Program-made: the position numbers and the translations under genes
Part shown: piece by piece, positions 25,115 through 32,772 of the stretch
Layout: each line of letters opens with the position of its first letter
How positions within the stretch are numbered: the first letter of the stretch is position 1
Assembly (NCBI GenBank): GCA_022777455.1
Contig: JALFGI010000330.1
Coordinates: forward strand, 1 to 45,688
Direction: 5' to 3'
DNA: 45,688 nucleotides
Source: Clostridiales bacterium
GTDB taxonomy: Bacteria > Bacillota_A > Clostridia > Oscillospirales > Oscillospiraceae
Notes under the pieces: generated by a model
What the model was told of the DNA's origin: nothing
Seen by the model: the letters and a program-made list of their open reading frames with translations, nothing else
Database searches by the model: none

Positions 25115-25735
25115 ATGGCTTCCAGATATAAATTCAGTGAAGAAGAAATCCAAGAGCTTGAGAAGGCACGCAAAAGCAATAAGGATAAGCGAGCAGAATC
25201 AAGGTTGAAAGCGCTGGTACTCCGAGCAAAAGGAGCATCTGCCATAGAAGTATCCCAAGCAACCGGGTTTCACGCAGGTTCAGTGACACGACTTGTAGCC
25301 AAATACCGGGATCACGGGATTGAAGCAATTACCGGCAACCATTACGGTGGGAATCGGCGCAATATGAGCTTTGAGGAAGAAGCTGCAATTCTGGCGCCTT
25401 TTAAGGAACGAGCCGAAAAAGGCGAGATGGTTGAAATCAGCGAGATTGCAAAAGCGTATCAGAATGCAGTGGCGCACAAAGTCAGTGATACCCAGGTTTA
25501 TTGTGTACTGCACCGACATGGATGGCGGAAAGTGATGCCTCGGAGCAGGCATCCCAAGAAGGCCAGTGAGGAGGTCATTGAGTCCTCAAAAAAATTAAAG
25601 CAAGGGTAGATGAGTTGAAAAATTCCACAGGCAGAGTGGTAAGGGTAATGTTTCAGGATGAGGCTGGATTCGGAAGGATCAACAAGCCGAAGAACTGTTG
25701 GTGCGAGAAAGGGATCCGTCCCAGTGTATGCAGAG
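25115..25735 (+). pseudogene. IS630-family transposase, two-frame and truncated
   Basis: The first frame (25115-25609) carries the helix-turn-helix part (LKALVLRAKGASAIEVSQA, winged-helix HKVSDTQVYCVLHRHGWRK). A run of seven A residues near 25590 sits where the second frame takes over; this begins KARVDELKN and contains the first catalytic Asp (VRVMFQDEAGFGRINKPKN). Some IS630 elements make their transposase by frameshifting at such a run, so this may be programmed. The match ends after GIRPSV at about 25730; the rest of the DDE domain is missing, so the copy is inactive. Confidence 0.8.
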
Positions 25736-25824
25736 GAAATTCTGAAAACATTCATTATGGCAACGAACAGCAAACACGATTGATCTTATTCCTTTTAGAA
25801 AAAATCCATTATGCCAACAAAACT

Positions 25825-25849
25825 GGGTGCGCCAAGCCGGCGCACCCTT
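25825..25849 (-). terminator. Intrinsic terminator for the resolvase/small-peptide unit
   Basis: A 9-bp perfect stem GGGTGCGCC/GGCGCACCC has T-rich sequence on both sides (AGTTTTGTT on minus, TTTT on plus). It begins one base after the second peptide stop. Confidence 0.75.
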
Positions 25850-25942
25850 TTACTGTTTCTCCCTCCACAGAAGGAAAACACTCACCGCCAGTGCTGCGCC
25901 CTTTGCAAAGGCTTCCAACATTACGGCGGTGAGCGTTGTCAT
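25850..25942 (-). CDS. 30-residue membrane peptide B
   Basis: The ATG at 25942 overlaps the stop of peptide A (ATGA). The product begins MTTLTAVMLEAFAKGAALAV and ends FLLWREKQ: a single hydrophobic helix with a charged end. It is followed at once by a strong terminator, which supports a real transcript end here. The function is unknown. Holin-like peptides and small toxins have this build, but so do many silent frames. Confidence 0.5.
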   Translation of the reverse strand: MTTLTAVMLEAFAKGAALAVSVFLLWREKQ

Positions 25943-26031
25943 TTTGTGCTGCACCGTACAATGGTATCGGCTGCAGTGATGACTACCAGGACAATCACAA
26001 ATCCCAGGGTAAAGCAAATCAGCTCATTCAT
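25939..26031 (-). CDS. 30-residue membrane peptide A
   Basis: The ATG at 26031 follows GGAGGGAGTAAACC, an excellent ribosome site. The product begins MNELICFTLGFVIVLVVITA and ends IVRCSTK, one membrane helix with a basic tail. It starts 18 bases after the resolvase stop and overlaps peptide B by 4 bases, so the three genes look co-transcribed. The function is unknown. Confidence 0.55.
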   Translation of the reverse strand: MNELICFTLGFVIVLVVITAADTIVRCSTK

Positions 26032-26048
26032 GGTTTACTCCCTCCTCT

Positions 26049-26603
26049 CTATGGTTTTTGATTTTGCACCCGACGATAGAACGTGGTTTTGGACATTTGG
26101 AGTTTGCGCATTGCTTCTACCGCCGTAATCTCTCCATTACGCCATGAGGCAATCACGGTCTCTTGCCCAGGACGCTCCAAGGGTTTACGGCCTTTGTACT
26201 TGCCTTCCTGTTTGGCAATGGCGATTCCTTCCTTCTGCCGCTGGAGCAGGTATTCCCGTTCCAGCTGTGCCACAGCTCCAAAGATTGTAAGGACAAAACG
26301 CCCGCTGGGGGTGGAGGTATCCAGAGACTCCTTTTTGGAAATGAACTCCACCCCCTTGGCGGTGAGCTGCTCAATCAGCTCCAGCAGGTCCTTGGTGCAT
26401 CTGGCAAACCGGGAGATGGATTCCACGACCACCGTATCACCCTCCCGGACAAATTCCAGCAGCCGCTGCAACTCCGGACGGCTGGTATCCTTGCCACTCT
26501 GACGGTCGATGAACACCCGCTCCACACCCAGCTCCTGCATCAGTACTTCCTGACGGGCAGTGTTCTGGCCAATGGTGCTGACCCGCACATAACCAACTTT
26601 CAA
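26049..26603 (-). CDS. Small serine recombinase (resolvase/invertase)
   Basis: A TTG at 26603 with AAGGAGG 7 bases upstream is the likely start; a longer frame upstream has no ribosome site. The 184-residue protein has the resolvase catalytic domain: active Ser in GYVRVSTIGQN, DRQSGKDTSRPELQRLL, VVESISRFARCTKDLL, and SGRFVLTIFGAVAQLERE. A C-terminal helix-turn-helix follows (AVEAMRKLQMSKTTFYRRV). Such enzymes resolve cointegrates or invert DNA using short paired sites. No obvious res site was seen within 130 bases upstream. It probably belongs to the accessory element carrying the amidoligase operon. Confidence 0.9.
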   Translation of the reverse strand: MKVGYVRVSTIGQNTARQEVLMQELGVERVFIDRQSGKDTSRPELQRLLEFVREGDTVVVESISRFARCTKDLLELIEQLTAKGVEFISKKESLDTSTPSGRFVLTIFGAVAQLEREYLLQRQKEGIAIAKQEGKYKGRKPLERPGQETVIASWRNGEITAVEAMRKLQMSKTTFYRRVQNQKP

Positions 26604-26733
26604 TTTATTCGCCTCCTTTCCCGATAGAGTCACTTTTTTCGTGGAACGTCCAAAAATAAAGAAATCACCCCTATTGAAACGCATTTTGCCACCGTTTTTC
26701 AGTTCCGCTGGGGTAAAGTCTAACGGTACTCTT

Positions 26734-27093
26734 TCAGAATGGCACCACCATCAGACTTTCGCCAATTCTCAGGAAAAGTTCCGGGCGCTGGAAGTATTGG
26801 GCATACTTCCGGAGTAAATCTTCTGGCAGGGACGCAAAGTTATCCTCACCCAAACCGCAGATAAAGAACGGGCCGCAGAGGATGTCGTAGATGTTGCCGT
26901 CATCGTCCCGCAGGGCTCGGTTGTAGCCCAGGCCCAGCAGCTTTCCTTCGTCGTTGCACACGATGGCTACAGGGTCAGGGAATGGATATACTGCCTGAAT
27001 GGTGCCTCCCACGAACTTCTGCATGGATTCCAGGGAGCCGTCCAGCTCCATTCGCTCCGGTGCCTTCCCCGGTAATACTGCCAATACTGTCAT
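26734..27093 (-). CDS. DUF3846 protein
   Basis: The 119-residue protein matches DUF3846 throughout: LDGSLESMQKFVGG, PFPDPVAIVCNDEGKLLGLG, NRALRDDDGNIYDILCG, and FFICGLGEDNFASLPEDL. The family is common on clostridial plasmids and integrative elements and has no assigned function. It starts 12 bases after the amidotransferase with AGGAGG upstream, so the two are translated from one mRNA. Conserved pairing suggests a shared job, but that is inference. Confidence 0.85.
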   Translation of the reverse strand: MTVLAVLPGKAPERMELDGSLESMQKFVGGTIQAVYPFPDPVAIVCNDEGKLLGLGYNRALRDDDGNIYDILCGPFFICGLGEDNFASLPEDLLRKYAQYFQRPELFLRIGESLMVVPF

Positions 27094-27105
27094 GTTTCTT
27101 TCCTC

Positions 27106-28032
27106 CTATCCGCAATACAAGTATTCTTCGATTTCTTCCGGGGTGATGCCTTCTGCCAACAGATCGTCAATGTCATCCTCCGACACGCCATAGCAGGAGG
27201 CGACTGCCTTGAGGTCGCTGATGTAAGCATCCTCCTCTGAAAAACCGGGGTAGTGGGGCTTATAGTACAGTGCCCAGCCGTAACTGGGGCTTCCGAAAGT
27301 GGGATACAGCTTTTCGTCGTTGAAGTCACTGCGTGATATTTCGCCACGTCCGTCGATTTTCAGAATGTCCCCGGTGAACACACGAACAGCCTCCACCTTC
27401 CCCAGATTCAGGCGGGAATTCTTCAGCCCTTTTCGCAGGATTTCCTCTGTGCTGGCATAGACATACAAACCCATTTGCGGCAAGTGGTACAGTGCAAGCG
27501 GATTGTTGCCCTTCACGAAATACAGCTCGTCCTGCTCCGTCAGAGCTGTGATGGTAAAAGAACCTTCCAGTTCCTCTGCCATGAACCGCAGAGAATCAAA
27601 ATCCACCTGCCCATACTGCTCCAGCAGCTGCACCGCCACATAGCTGTCTGTCTCCACGCTGGTGGCGGGCAGCTTGTACTTTTTCCGCAGGACCTTGTCA
27701 TTGAAGAGGACACCGTTGTGCGCAAGTGCAAAGTGAGTATTGCCTGCAATGCCGGGGAAAGGATGGTTGTTCTGATTCAGCTTCTCGGAGCCCTGGGTGG
27801 TCATGCGCGTATGTCCCATGACGGTGGTCGACAAAGCAGGCAGTCGATACCACATCAGGTGTGCCGGGAGGGGGCGCTTGAAGATACACTGTCTCCCATT
27901 AATGTTATAGGCGATACCGGTGGCGTCCGTTCCCCGTTCCTCACTGGCGACGGACAGTGCTGTGAGTAGCCGCAGACGCTGTTTTCGGGTCAGCTTATGA
28001 GCGTAGTCAACAAATCCAAACAGGCAGCACAT
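27106..28032 (-). CDS. Class II glutamine amidotransferase
   Basis: The ATG at 28032 is followed directly by Cys, the N-terminal nucleophile once Met is removed (MCCLFGF). Family signatures follow: RGTDATGIAY, GHTRMTTQGSEKLNQNNHPF, ALAHNGVLFND and VETDSYVAVQLLE. Class II amidotransferases hydrolyse glutamine and channel ammonia to a partner domain. No synthase domain is attached here; the partner is probably the amidoligase encoded 2 bases upstream. The C-terminal 100 residues are beta-rich with an acidic tail (ISDLKAVASCYG). GGAGG lies 7 bases before the ATG. Secure in family; the substrate is unknown. Confidence 0.9.
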   Translation of the reverse strand: MCCLFGFVDYAHKLTRKQRLRLLTALSVASEERGTDATGIAYNINGRQCIFKRPLPAHLMWYRLPALSTTVMGHTRMTTQGSEKLNQNNHPFPGIAGNTHFALAHNGVLFNDKVLRKKYKLPATSVETDSYVAVQLLEQYGQVDFDSLRFMAEELEGSFTITALTEQDELYFVKGNNPLALYHLPQMGLYVYASTEEILRKGLKNSRLNLGKVEAVRVFTGDILKIDGRGEISRSDFNDEKLYPTFGSPSYGWALYYKPHYPGFSEEDAYISDLKAVASCYGVSEDDIDDLLAEGITPEEIEEYLYCG

Positions 28033-28034
28033 AC

Positions 28035-29138
28035 TCACACCTCCGCTTCTGCCGTCACAGGTTCATTGATGTAGAGCCGCCGCTCTTTCAGATACTGCAC
28101 CAGCTCCGGCAGGTGGGCGCACCCTGAAACAAAGGTGGTCCAGGATAAATCCTTGAGCTCATCGTCAGAAAGATAAATCGCCACATCACAGATGCGATCC
28201 AGCAGCTGTAACGTGGCGGTGAGGGTATTCAGCTTTAGCGTTCCGCGGAACATCCGAAATTCCACGGTATGGTAATTGGTCAGGTTGACACAGGTGTATC
28301 GCTCCCGGCTGCCCTTGGCAACGTCCAGCACCTGCCTGGGATGCTCCTTCAAGCCGTAACGGTCGGCCCAGCGCTCCAGCTGCTTCTGGGTGCGGCGGCT
28401 GAACTTCAGCAGTTCCTCCCAGTGCTTTTCAAAGAAGTAGAGGATTCTGGCAATCACCGCCTCCTGTTCCTCTTCCGTCTCACCGAAGGCTGTCCGATTC
28501 ACATGGACATGCAGACCGCAGGTCCCGGACTGATGAGAGCGATAGCCCATATTCCTGGCTTTTGCCAGCACATCTGCCCAAGGCATCTGGTGAAGATGGA
28601 AGTCCAATGACATGGGATAGGTGACGATCTCCATTCCCTCACTGAGGGAGCCGTCATGTTTGATGTAAATCAATTCATTTTCCGAATTGGCGATCCGTTC
28701 AATTTTCTCCGCATTGGTATTGTCCTCACCGCCATCGTCGATCTCCAGCTCTACACCAAAATATCGGTTGCCTTCGCCGTAGAAAATTGGTTCCGGTTTG
28801 TAGTAGTAATCATGGATCACGCGATGCTCTGCGTGGCGGCAATGGCAGCTGTAGCATCTTGCCGTATAATCGTCCTCATCCTCATAATAGGCATCGTTCT
28901 GATGGATTGTCCGGCCGCAGTCGGCACAGGTTGTGTAGTATCGGTCATAGCACTGCCCACAAAGCGGCGTATCTCCATCACCCTCGTTATCGTCCAGCCA
29001 GATTCGCCTCCCGCACTGTTCACAGACGATGGTCTCCGAATTCCAGCAGGATTCACAGAGCAGCACCCCATCAAACTCCCTAAGTTCTGAGAGCGGATGT
29101 TCTCTGCCGCAAATGTCACAGACTCGTTTCTCTTCCAT
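28035..29138 (-). CDS. Amidoligase family protein with N-terminal zinc ribbons
   Basis: The first 100 residues hold four CxxC-type zinc-binding pairs (CDICGREHPL, CEQCGRRIW, CGQCYDRYYTTCADCG, CYSCHC). The rest matches amidoligase_2 of the glutamine-synthetase-like superfamily: YFGVELEIDDGG, IKHDGSLSEGMEIVTYPMS, GLHVHVNRTAFG and VEFRMFRGTL. These enzymes use ATP to join a carboxylate to an amine or amino acid, and comparative studies predicted that they modify peptides or make new metabolites. The zinc ribbons may hold the target. It leads an operon with an amidotransferase and DUF3846; a terminator-like hairpin lies just upstream. Confidence 0.88.
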   Translation of the reverse strand: MEEKRVCDICGREHPLSELREFDGVLLCESCWNSETIVCEQCGRRIWLDDNEGDGDTPLCGQCYDRYYTTCADCGRTIHQNDAYYEDEDDYTARCYSCHCRHAEHRVIHDYYYKPEPIFYGEGNRYFGVELEIDDGGEDNTNAEKIERIANSENELIYIKHDGSLSEGMEIVTYPMSLDFHLHQMPWADVLAKARNMGYRSHQSGTCGLHVHVNRTAFGETEEEQEAVIARILYFFEKHWEELLKFSRRTQKQLERWADRYGLKEHPRQVLDVAKGSRERYTCVNLTNYHTVEFRMFRGTLKLNTLTATLQLLDRICDVAIYLSDDELKDLSWTTFVSGCAHLPELVQYLKERRLYINEPVTAEAEV

Positions 29139-29151
29139 GGGTATATTACCT

Positions 29152-29188
29152 CCAAAATAAAAATGACCCGGAGCAAGATAACTCCGGG
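29152..29188 (-). terminator. Leader terminator (possible attenuator) before the amidoligase operon
   Basis: A 7-bp stem CCCGGAG/CTCCGGG around 8 bases is followed by TCATTTTTATTTT on the minus strand. The T-run ends beside the amidoligase ribosome site, so no promoter fits between them. Transcription must pass this site, which suggests regulated read-through. Confidence 0.6.
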
Positions 29189-29489
29189 CTTCATGAAGAT
29201 AATATACAGTTGTAAATCATCCAAATACTATATGACATTGGTTTTTTGTATTTCCGAACGAACATAATAATATATCTACGCAAAAGCAGAGTAGGGCAGG
29301 AAAAAAATTTATTATTGTAATTGCCTATTTCAGCAAACGATGCTGGATGCAAAAAAGAGAACCGCAGTATTTCCCTGCCATCAACGCAAGTAGTTCATCG
29401 AGGCACCATTTTCGTGTAGCGCTTTCTTTGAGTACTCTGCAAGCAGTCGCCTTCCACCCCCGGAAGGCGACTGCCACAGCAAGCCACTG
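29189..29489. other. AT-rich leader or intergenic region between helicase and amidoligase genes
   Basis: No gene was found. It holds a perfect 13-bp hairpin (GCAGTCGCCTTCC/GGAAGGCGACTGC, 29443-29474) downstream of the helicase stop, and an AT-rich stretch where the amidoligase promoter is expected. No clear -35/-10 pair was identified. Confidence 0.5.
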
Positions 29490-31280
29490 TTATGTATTTT
29501 TAAGACGAATGCCTCTCATGGTACTGCGCGCATTCTCGTAGAGGCCTCCATGATAGGAACGAATGTGCTCTGCGCCGTAGATTTCCTCGGCCAGCCTTTG
29601 AAACTCAGAAGAGAACATTTTATATGAAAACAAATCGGATACCTCCCGCATAAACATGTCATAGGCTGTCTCAACTGCGACCAATTCCCCAGAAGCCTGT
29701 TCAAAGCTGCGAACCAAGAAGTTATATACCAGCGGCGTAATTCCGGAGCATACCACGGACTGTTCCGGGTATAGCATCGGTGGGTTCACAGCATAATTAC
29801 CGGAGAATACATAGTGGTTATTGCGCAGACGGGCATATGCGTCCAAAGCTTTTACTGCAATGGCTGGTTTCTCCGCTTTCATGAGTGACAGCAAATTAAG
29901 ATTTTGTGCCGATTTGGGAATCGAGTACAGGAATGGAATTACAACTGCCCGCTGCATAAACGCATCGTCCGCTTCCGCAGTCAGGAGCGGGTAATTGGTA
30001 GCCAGAATCAATTTCCCTTCAAACCGAAACTGTGTATTTTTCCGATACTTCACAGGTGCAGATATTTTGTCGTTGCCTGTCAGCTGTTTGATGCAGCTGG
30101 CAGATTTTGGATCCAATTTCGATGCAGGCAGATCAGGCGATACGCAGAGTGCAACGGAATCCAGATTCCCCATTGCAAATTGTTCCTTAAGTGAGTGAAC
30201 ATTCATCGCAGAGAATTTGTCCTCAGGAAAAAAGTCACTCAGGAGATTACAAAGCAAGCTTTTGCCAGAGTCTGGGACACCCTGAAGCAGGAAAAACACT
30301 TTTGCATTTGTATCCGGGGTCAGGCAATAACCAAACATTTCCCAAATACGCTGCTCCAGAAAAATATCACCTCCCGAAATATCGCGCAGAAATCTGTCAA
30401 AGACGGGGCACATTTGGCTCTGATTGTCATAACTTGCAAGGTCACAGGTTAAGGCATATGTAACCTTATCTTCAGGAGAATGGGCGGTGGGTTTACCAGT
30501 CTGCAAATCCACTGTGCAGTTAGTGAAAGATATCTTGTTTGGATCAGAAAGCGGAACTTCATCCCTGACAATTCCGGGCTCTTTCAAAAGGGTTTTATAC
30601 ACTTTTTCAACAAATGCACCGCTGCCGCTTTCTTTAACCCGATCTCGATAAAGCTGCGTAATCAGCTGCTCAACTTTGTATGGAGGCATATATTGATAAT
30701 AACCCTTCTTATTGTTGTAAATATACACTTTTTGTTCATGCGTGAAAACATGATTCCTGGAAATGAAATCATGCATGATGTCATATGGGGTTGCTTGGTC
30801 ACTGTCCTTTCGCAGACTCATACCATACGAAAGGGTTGATGGGCGTCTTGACGGGGTCAGTTGCAGGGGAAATGGATATTGAATATTTCCCTGATTTGCA
30901 TACGGCACCCTTTTCATATTCTGGCTGTTGCCCTGCTGCGATTGAAGAAAAGGTTCAACGAAAGGATTGAATGATGGCTTGCCCATACCTGCGGTTGTAT
31001 TAGGAGCAATACCATAATACACCTGCATGTATGCCTCTGTGAAGCCTTGATTAAGCGCATCAATGTCAAAAATAGGATTGAAATCTCTTTTAAAAACGGG
31101 GTTATAACACTTTTCGGTCATTTCGGAGGTATTCTCCGTGTCGGTATCCAGGATTCTGCAATCCGTCGTTTCCTCCTCATTAGGAGCCTGCTGATTTTGT
31201 TCAAACAGATTGTCGTTCCTTCGATAGGATTCTGGTAACAGCTCAGAAAAATCCACGCTGCCGAGAGGGTTCGTGCTCAT
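29490..31280 (-). CDS. Phage/plasmid-type SF3 primase-helicase (P4/D5 family)
   Basis: The ATG at 31280 follows AAAAGGAG. Of 596 residues, the first 170 are low-complexity and polar. From about 175 the D5-N/P4-type region appears, then an SF3 helicase core with Walker A GVPDSGKS (334-341), a Walker B-type region (DSVALCVSPDLP) and LILATNYPLLTAEADDAFMQ, the sensor segment. The C-terminus matches the winged tail of P4 alpha-like helicases. Such proteins open the replication origin of plasmids, satellite phages and integrative elements; the primase part is not recognisable, so a pure helicase is possible. It probably serves replication of the accessory element. Confidence 0.85.
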   Translation of the reverse strand: MSTNPLGSVDFSELLPESYRRNDNLFEQNQQAPNEEETTDCRILDTDTENTSEMTEKCYNPVFKRDFNPIFDIDALNQGFTEAYMQVYYGIAPNTTAGMGKPSFNPFVEPFLQSQQGNSQNMKRVPYANQGNIQYPFPLQLTPSRRPSTLSYGMSLRKDSDQATPYDIMHDFISRNHVFTHEQKVYIYNNKKGYYQYMPPYKVEQLITQLYRDRVKESGSGAFVEKVYKTLLKEPGIVRDEVPLSDPNKISFTNCTVDLQTGKPTAHSPEDKVTYALTCDLASYDNQSQMCPVFDRFLRDISGGDIFLEQRIWEMFGYCLTPDTNAKVFFLLQGVPDSGKSLLCNLLSDFFPEDKFSAMNVHSLKEQFAMGNLDSVALCVSPDLPASKLDPKSASCIKQLTGNDKISAPVKYRKNTQFRFEGKLILATNYPLLTAEADDAFMQRAVVIPFLYSIPKSAQNLNLLSLMKAEKPAIAVKALDAYARLRNNHYVFSGNYAVNPPMLYPEQSVVCSGITPLVYNFLVRSFEQASGELVAVETAYDMFMREVSDLFSYKMFSSEFQRLAEEIYGAEHIRSYHGGLYENARSTMRGIRLKNT

Positions 31281-31302
31281 ATTTATTTCTCCTTTTCTAA
31301 TT

Positions 31303-31518
31303 TTAATCTGACATCTGACATGTGCTGTACTTAGCAGAGCCAAGCAATTTGTACTCAAATATTTGATTTTTGGGATTAAGCTGCACTTTTTCACACCATA
31401 TGTGATATAGATTTTCGCTTACTCCCCAATATACGATATCTCCATCCTTACCACGAATGATGTATTCTCCGGGTAACTCAGGTGGGGGAGTTGGACGGAG
31501 CCATTTGACATCTGACAT
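31303..31518 (-). CDS. Small protein upstream of the helicase, function unknown
   Basis: The ATG at 31518 lies 8 bases after AAAGGAG and gives 71 residues, beginning MSDVKWLRPTPPPELPGEY and containing IVYWGVSENLYHIWCEKV. The aromatic, beta-rich pattern (GEYIIRGKDGDIVYWG) suggests a small compact fold. It is 22 bases upstream of the helicase and likely co-transcribed. No family was recognised. Confidence 0.65.
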   Translation of the reverse strand: MSDVKWLRPTPPPELPGEYIIRGKDGDIVYWGVSENLYHIWCEKVQLNPKNQIFEYKLLGSAKYSTCQMSD

Positions 31519-31595
31519 ATGAATCACTCCTTTCTCTTAAGATAGCCATATCATAACAAATCCAGAATAACATGGGTCAGCTGCCAGCTGACAAA

Positions 31596-31631
31596 AACGC
31601 ACCTGCATCCTCAATCGGGTGCAGGTGCGTT
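31596..31631 (-). terminator. Terminator after the macro-domain gene
   Basis: A stem AACGCACCTGCA/TGCAGGTGCGTT, 12 perfect bases extended by three more with one wobble, is followed by TTTTTG on the minus strand. A further palindrome GTCAGCTG/CAGCTGAC lies beyond it at about 31576-31592. Confidence 0.8.
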
Positions 31632-31650
31632 GGGATCAGGTTGTTTTCAA

Positions 31651-32619
31651 TTAAAAACCGTGTAATTCTCGAAGTTCCAAGTACTCATAGATGGAGGTGT
31701 ATTGAGAAGAAAAGAATTGTTTTACCAATCGATCTTCCTCCTTGTCATCTGACAAGGAATATCCCGCTTTTTCGAGAAATTCCTCCAGCTCAGGAAGGGT
31801 AAGCTTCAGCTGAATGGCCATCAGAATCACATTTTCCTTTTTCGGAGACTTCTTCCCGGAAATAATATCTGAATAACTTTGTTTGGAAATAACGTCCCTG
31901 TAAACATCAGAGGAGGCCAGACTGTTGATATTCATGTAATTGTTTAAAAGATCGACAAACTTCTTCGGCTGCATTCGATTGTGATAATCATCTGACTGCA
32001 TAATGGCTGCATGTGTACACTCGGGCGCTTCAAACAGCTGATTTCTCAGATATTCGAACCTCATAATTCCACAGGCTTCTTCATATGTCAGATGTTCTTC
32101 CACCGGCAATACTTTTCGCATAGCCGAAACGCTGGCCTCGCTAAACGCCACAAGGAATATTTCAACATTATGCTGCAGTACACACTGCATACTCTCAGAC
32201 ATTGCAGCAGCCAGTGAGATCTCAAATGGTATCTGATAGATTCCCGTACCGATCAGTGGCATTGCAATTGATACCGACAGCAACACGTGGTTTTGCATAT
32301 AGTCCACTGCCGCAGCCAGCGCTTTCCGGTAACATTTTTGCAGGTATAGCGTTTCATCATGAAATCCATCAGTCCATGCAACAGAAACCGCGTGGATCAC
32401 TTTTTTGGCATTCAAACCGTATGCGTTGGTAATTGCAATATCCCCTGGCGCAATATCGCCGATCTGTTTGCGTTCTTCCAGCATCTGCGGACCGGCTTTC
32501 ATAAAGATCGCCTTATCCAGTCCATTTCCAACCTTAGGCCTTGGATTTGCAGTGTTTACAATAAAATCAACATAGAAGGGTAAGTTGGACAAATCGGCAC
32601 GAATAGCATGAATTGACAT
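31651..32619 (-). CDS. Macro-domain protein with C-terminal helix-turn-helix region
   Basis: The 322-residue protein starts with a macro domain (residues 1-170): VDFIVNTANPRPKVGNGLDKAIF (split here as FIVNTANPRPKVG and GLDKAIF), GDIAITNAYGL, KVIHAVSVAW and AMPLIGTGIYQIP. These correspond to the ADP-ribose-binding loops. After a linker, residues 240-300 look like an XRE-type helix-turn-helix (DVISKQSYSDIISGKKSPKK, ILMAIQLKLTLPELEEFLEK). Macro domains bind or remove ADP-ribose; fused to a DNA-binding region this could be a regulator or antitoxin responding to ADP-ribosylation. It has its own promoter and terminator beside the integrase. Confidence 0.85.
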   Translation of the reverse strand: MSIHAIRADLSNLPFYVDFIVNTANPRPKVGNGLDKAIFMKAGPQMLEERKQIGDIAPGDIAITNAYGLNAKKVIHAVSVAWTDGFHDETLYLQKCYRKALAAAVDYMQNHVLLSVSIAMPLIGTGIYQIPFEISLAAAMSESMQCVLQHNVEIFLVAFSEASVSAMRKVLPVEEHLTYEEACGIMRFEYLRNQLFEAPECTHAAIMQSDDYHNRMQPKKFVDLLNNYMNINSLASSDVYRDVISKQSYSDIISGKKSPKKENVILMAIQLKLTLPELEEFLEKAGYSLSDDKEEDRLVKQFFSSQYTSIYEYLELRELHGF

Positions 32620-32686
32620 TCTGTGTCTTCACCTCGCAAAAAATGAGTGCTGTACTCCCAAAACAGCTTCTTACGAATGCAGTTAC

Positions 32687-32715
32687 ATTGTACCGCAAAA
32701 AAGAAAAGCAGGCAA
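32687..32715 (-). promoter_or_regulatory. Promoter of the macro-domain gene
   Basis: On the minus strand TTGCCT (32710-32715), a 17-base spacer and TACAAT (32687-32692) form a good sigma-A promoter about 70 bases before the start codon. Confidence 0.6.
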
Positions 32716-32732
32716 CATACTCAGTTAAATTT

Positions 32733-32765
32733 ATCCAGACAATCGGAAAGATCGATTGTCTGGAT
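32733..32765 (-). terminator. Terminator after the integrase gene
   Basis: A perfect 13-bp stem ATCCAGACAATCG/CGATTGTCTGGAT with a 7-base loop lies 8 bases past the integrase stop. The T-run is weak (AAATTTAAC), so termination may be partial. Confidence 0.6.
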
Positions 32766-32772
32766 ATGCCGA

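Noticed and set aside
31651..32619. DarTG toxin-antitoxin pair
   Set aside because: The macro domain could fit DarG, but no DarT-like ADP-ribosyltransferase gene was found beside it.
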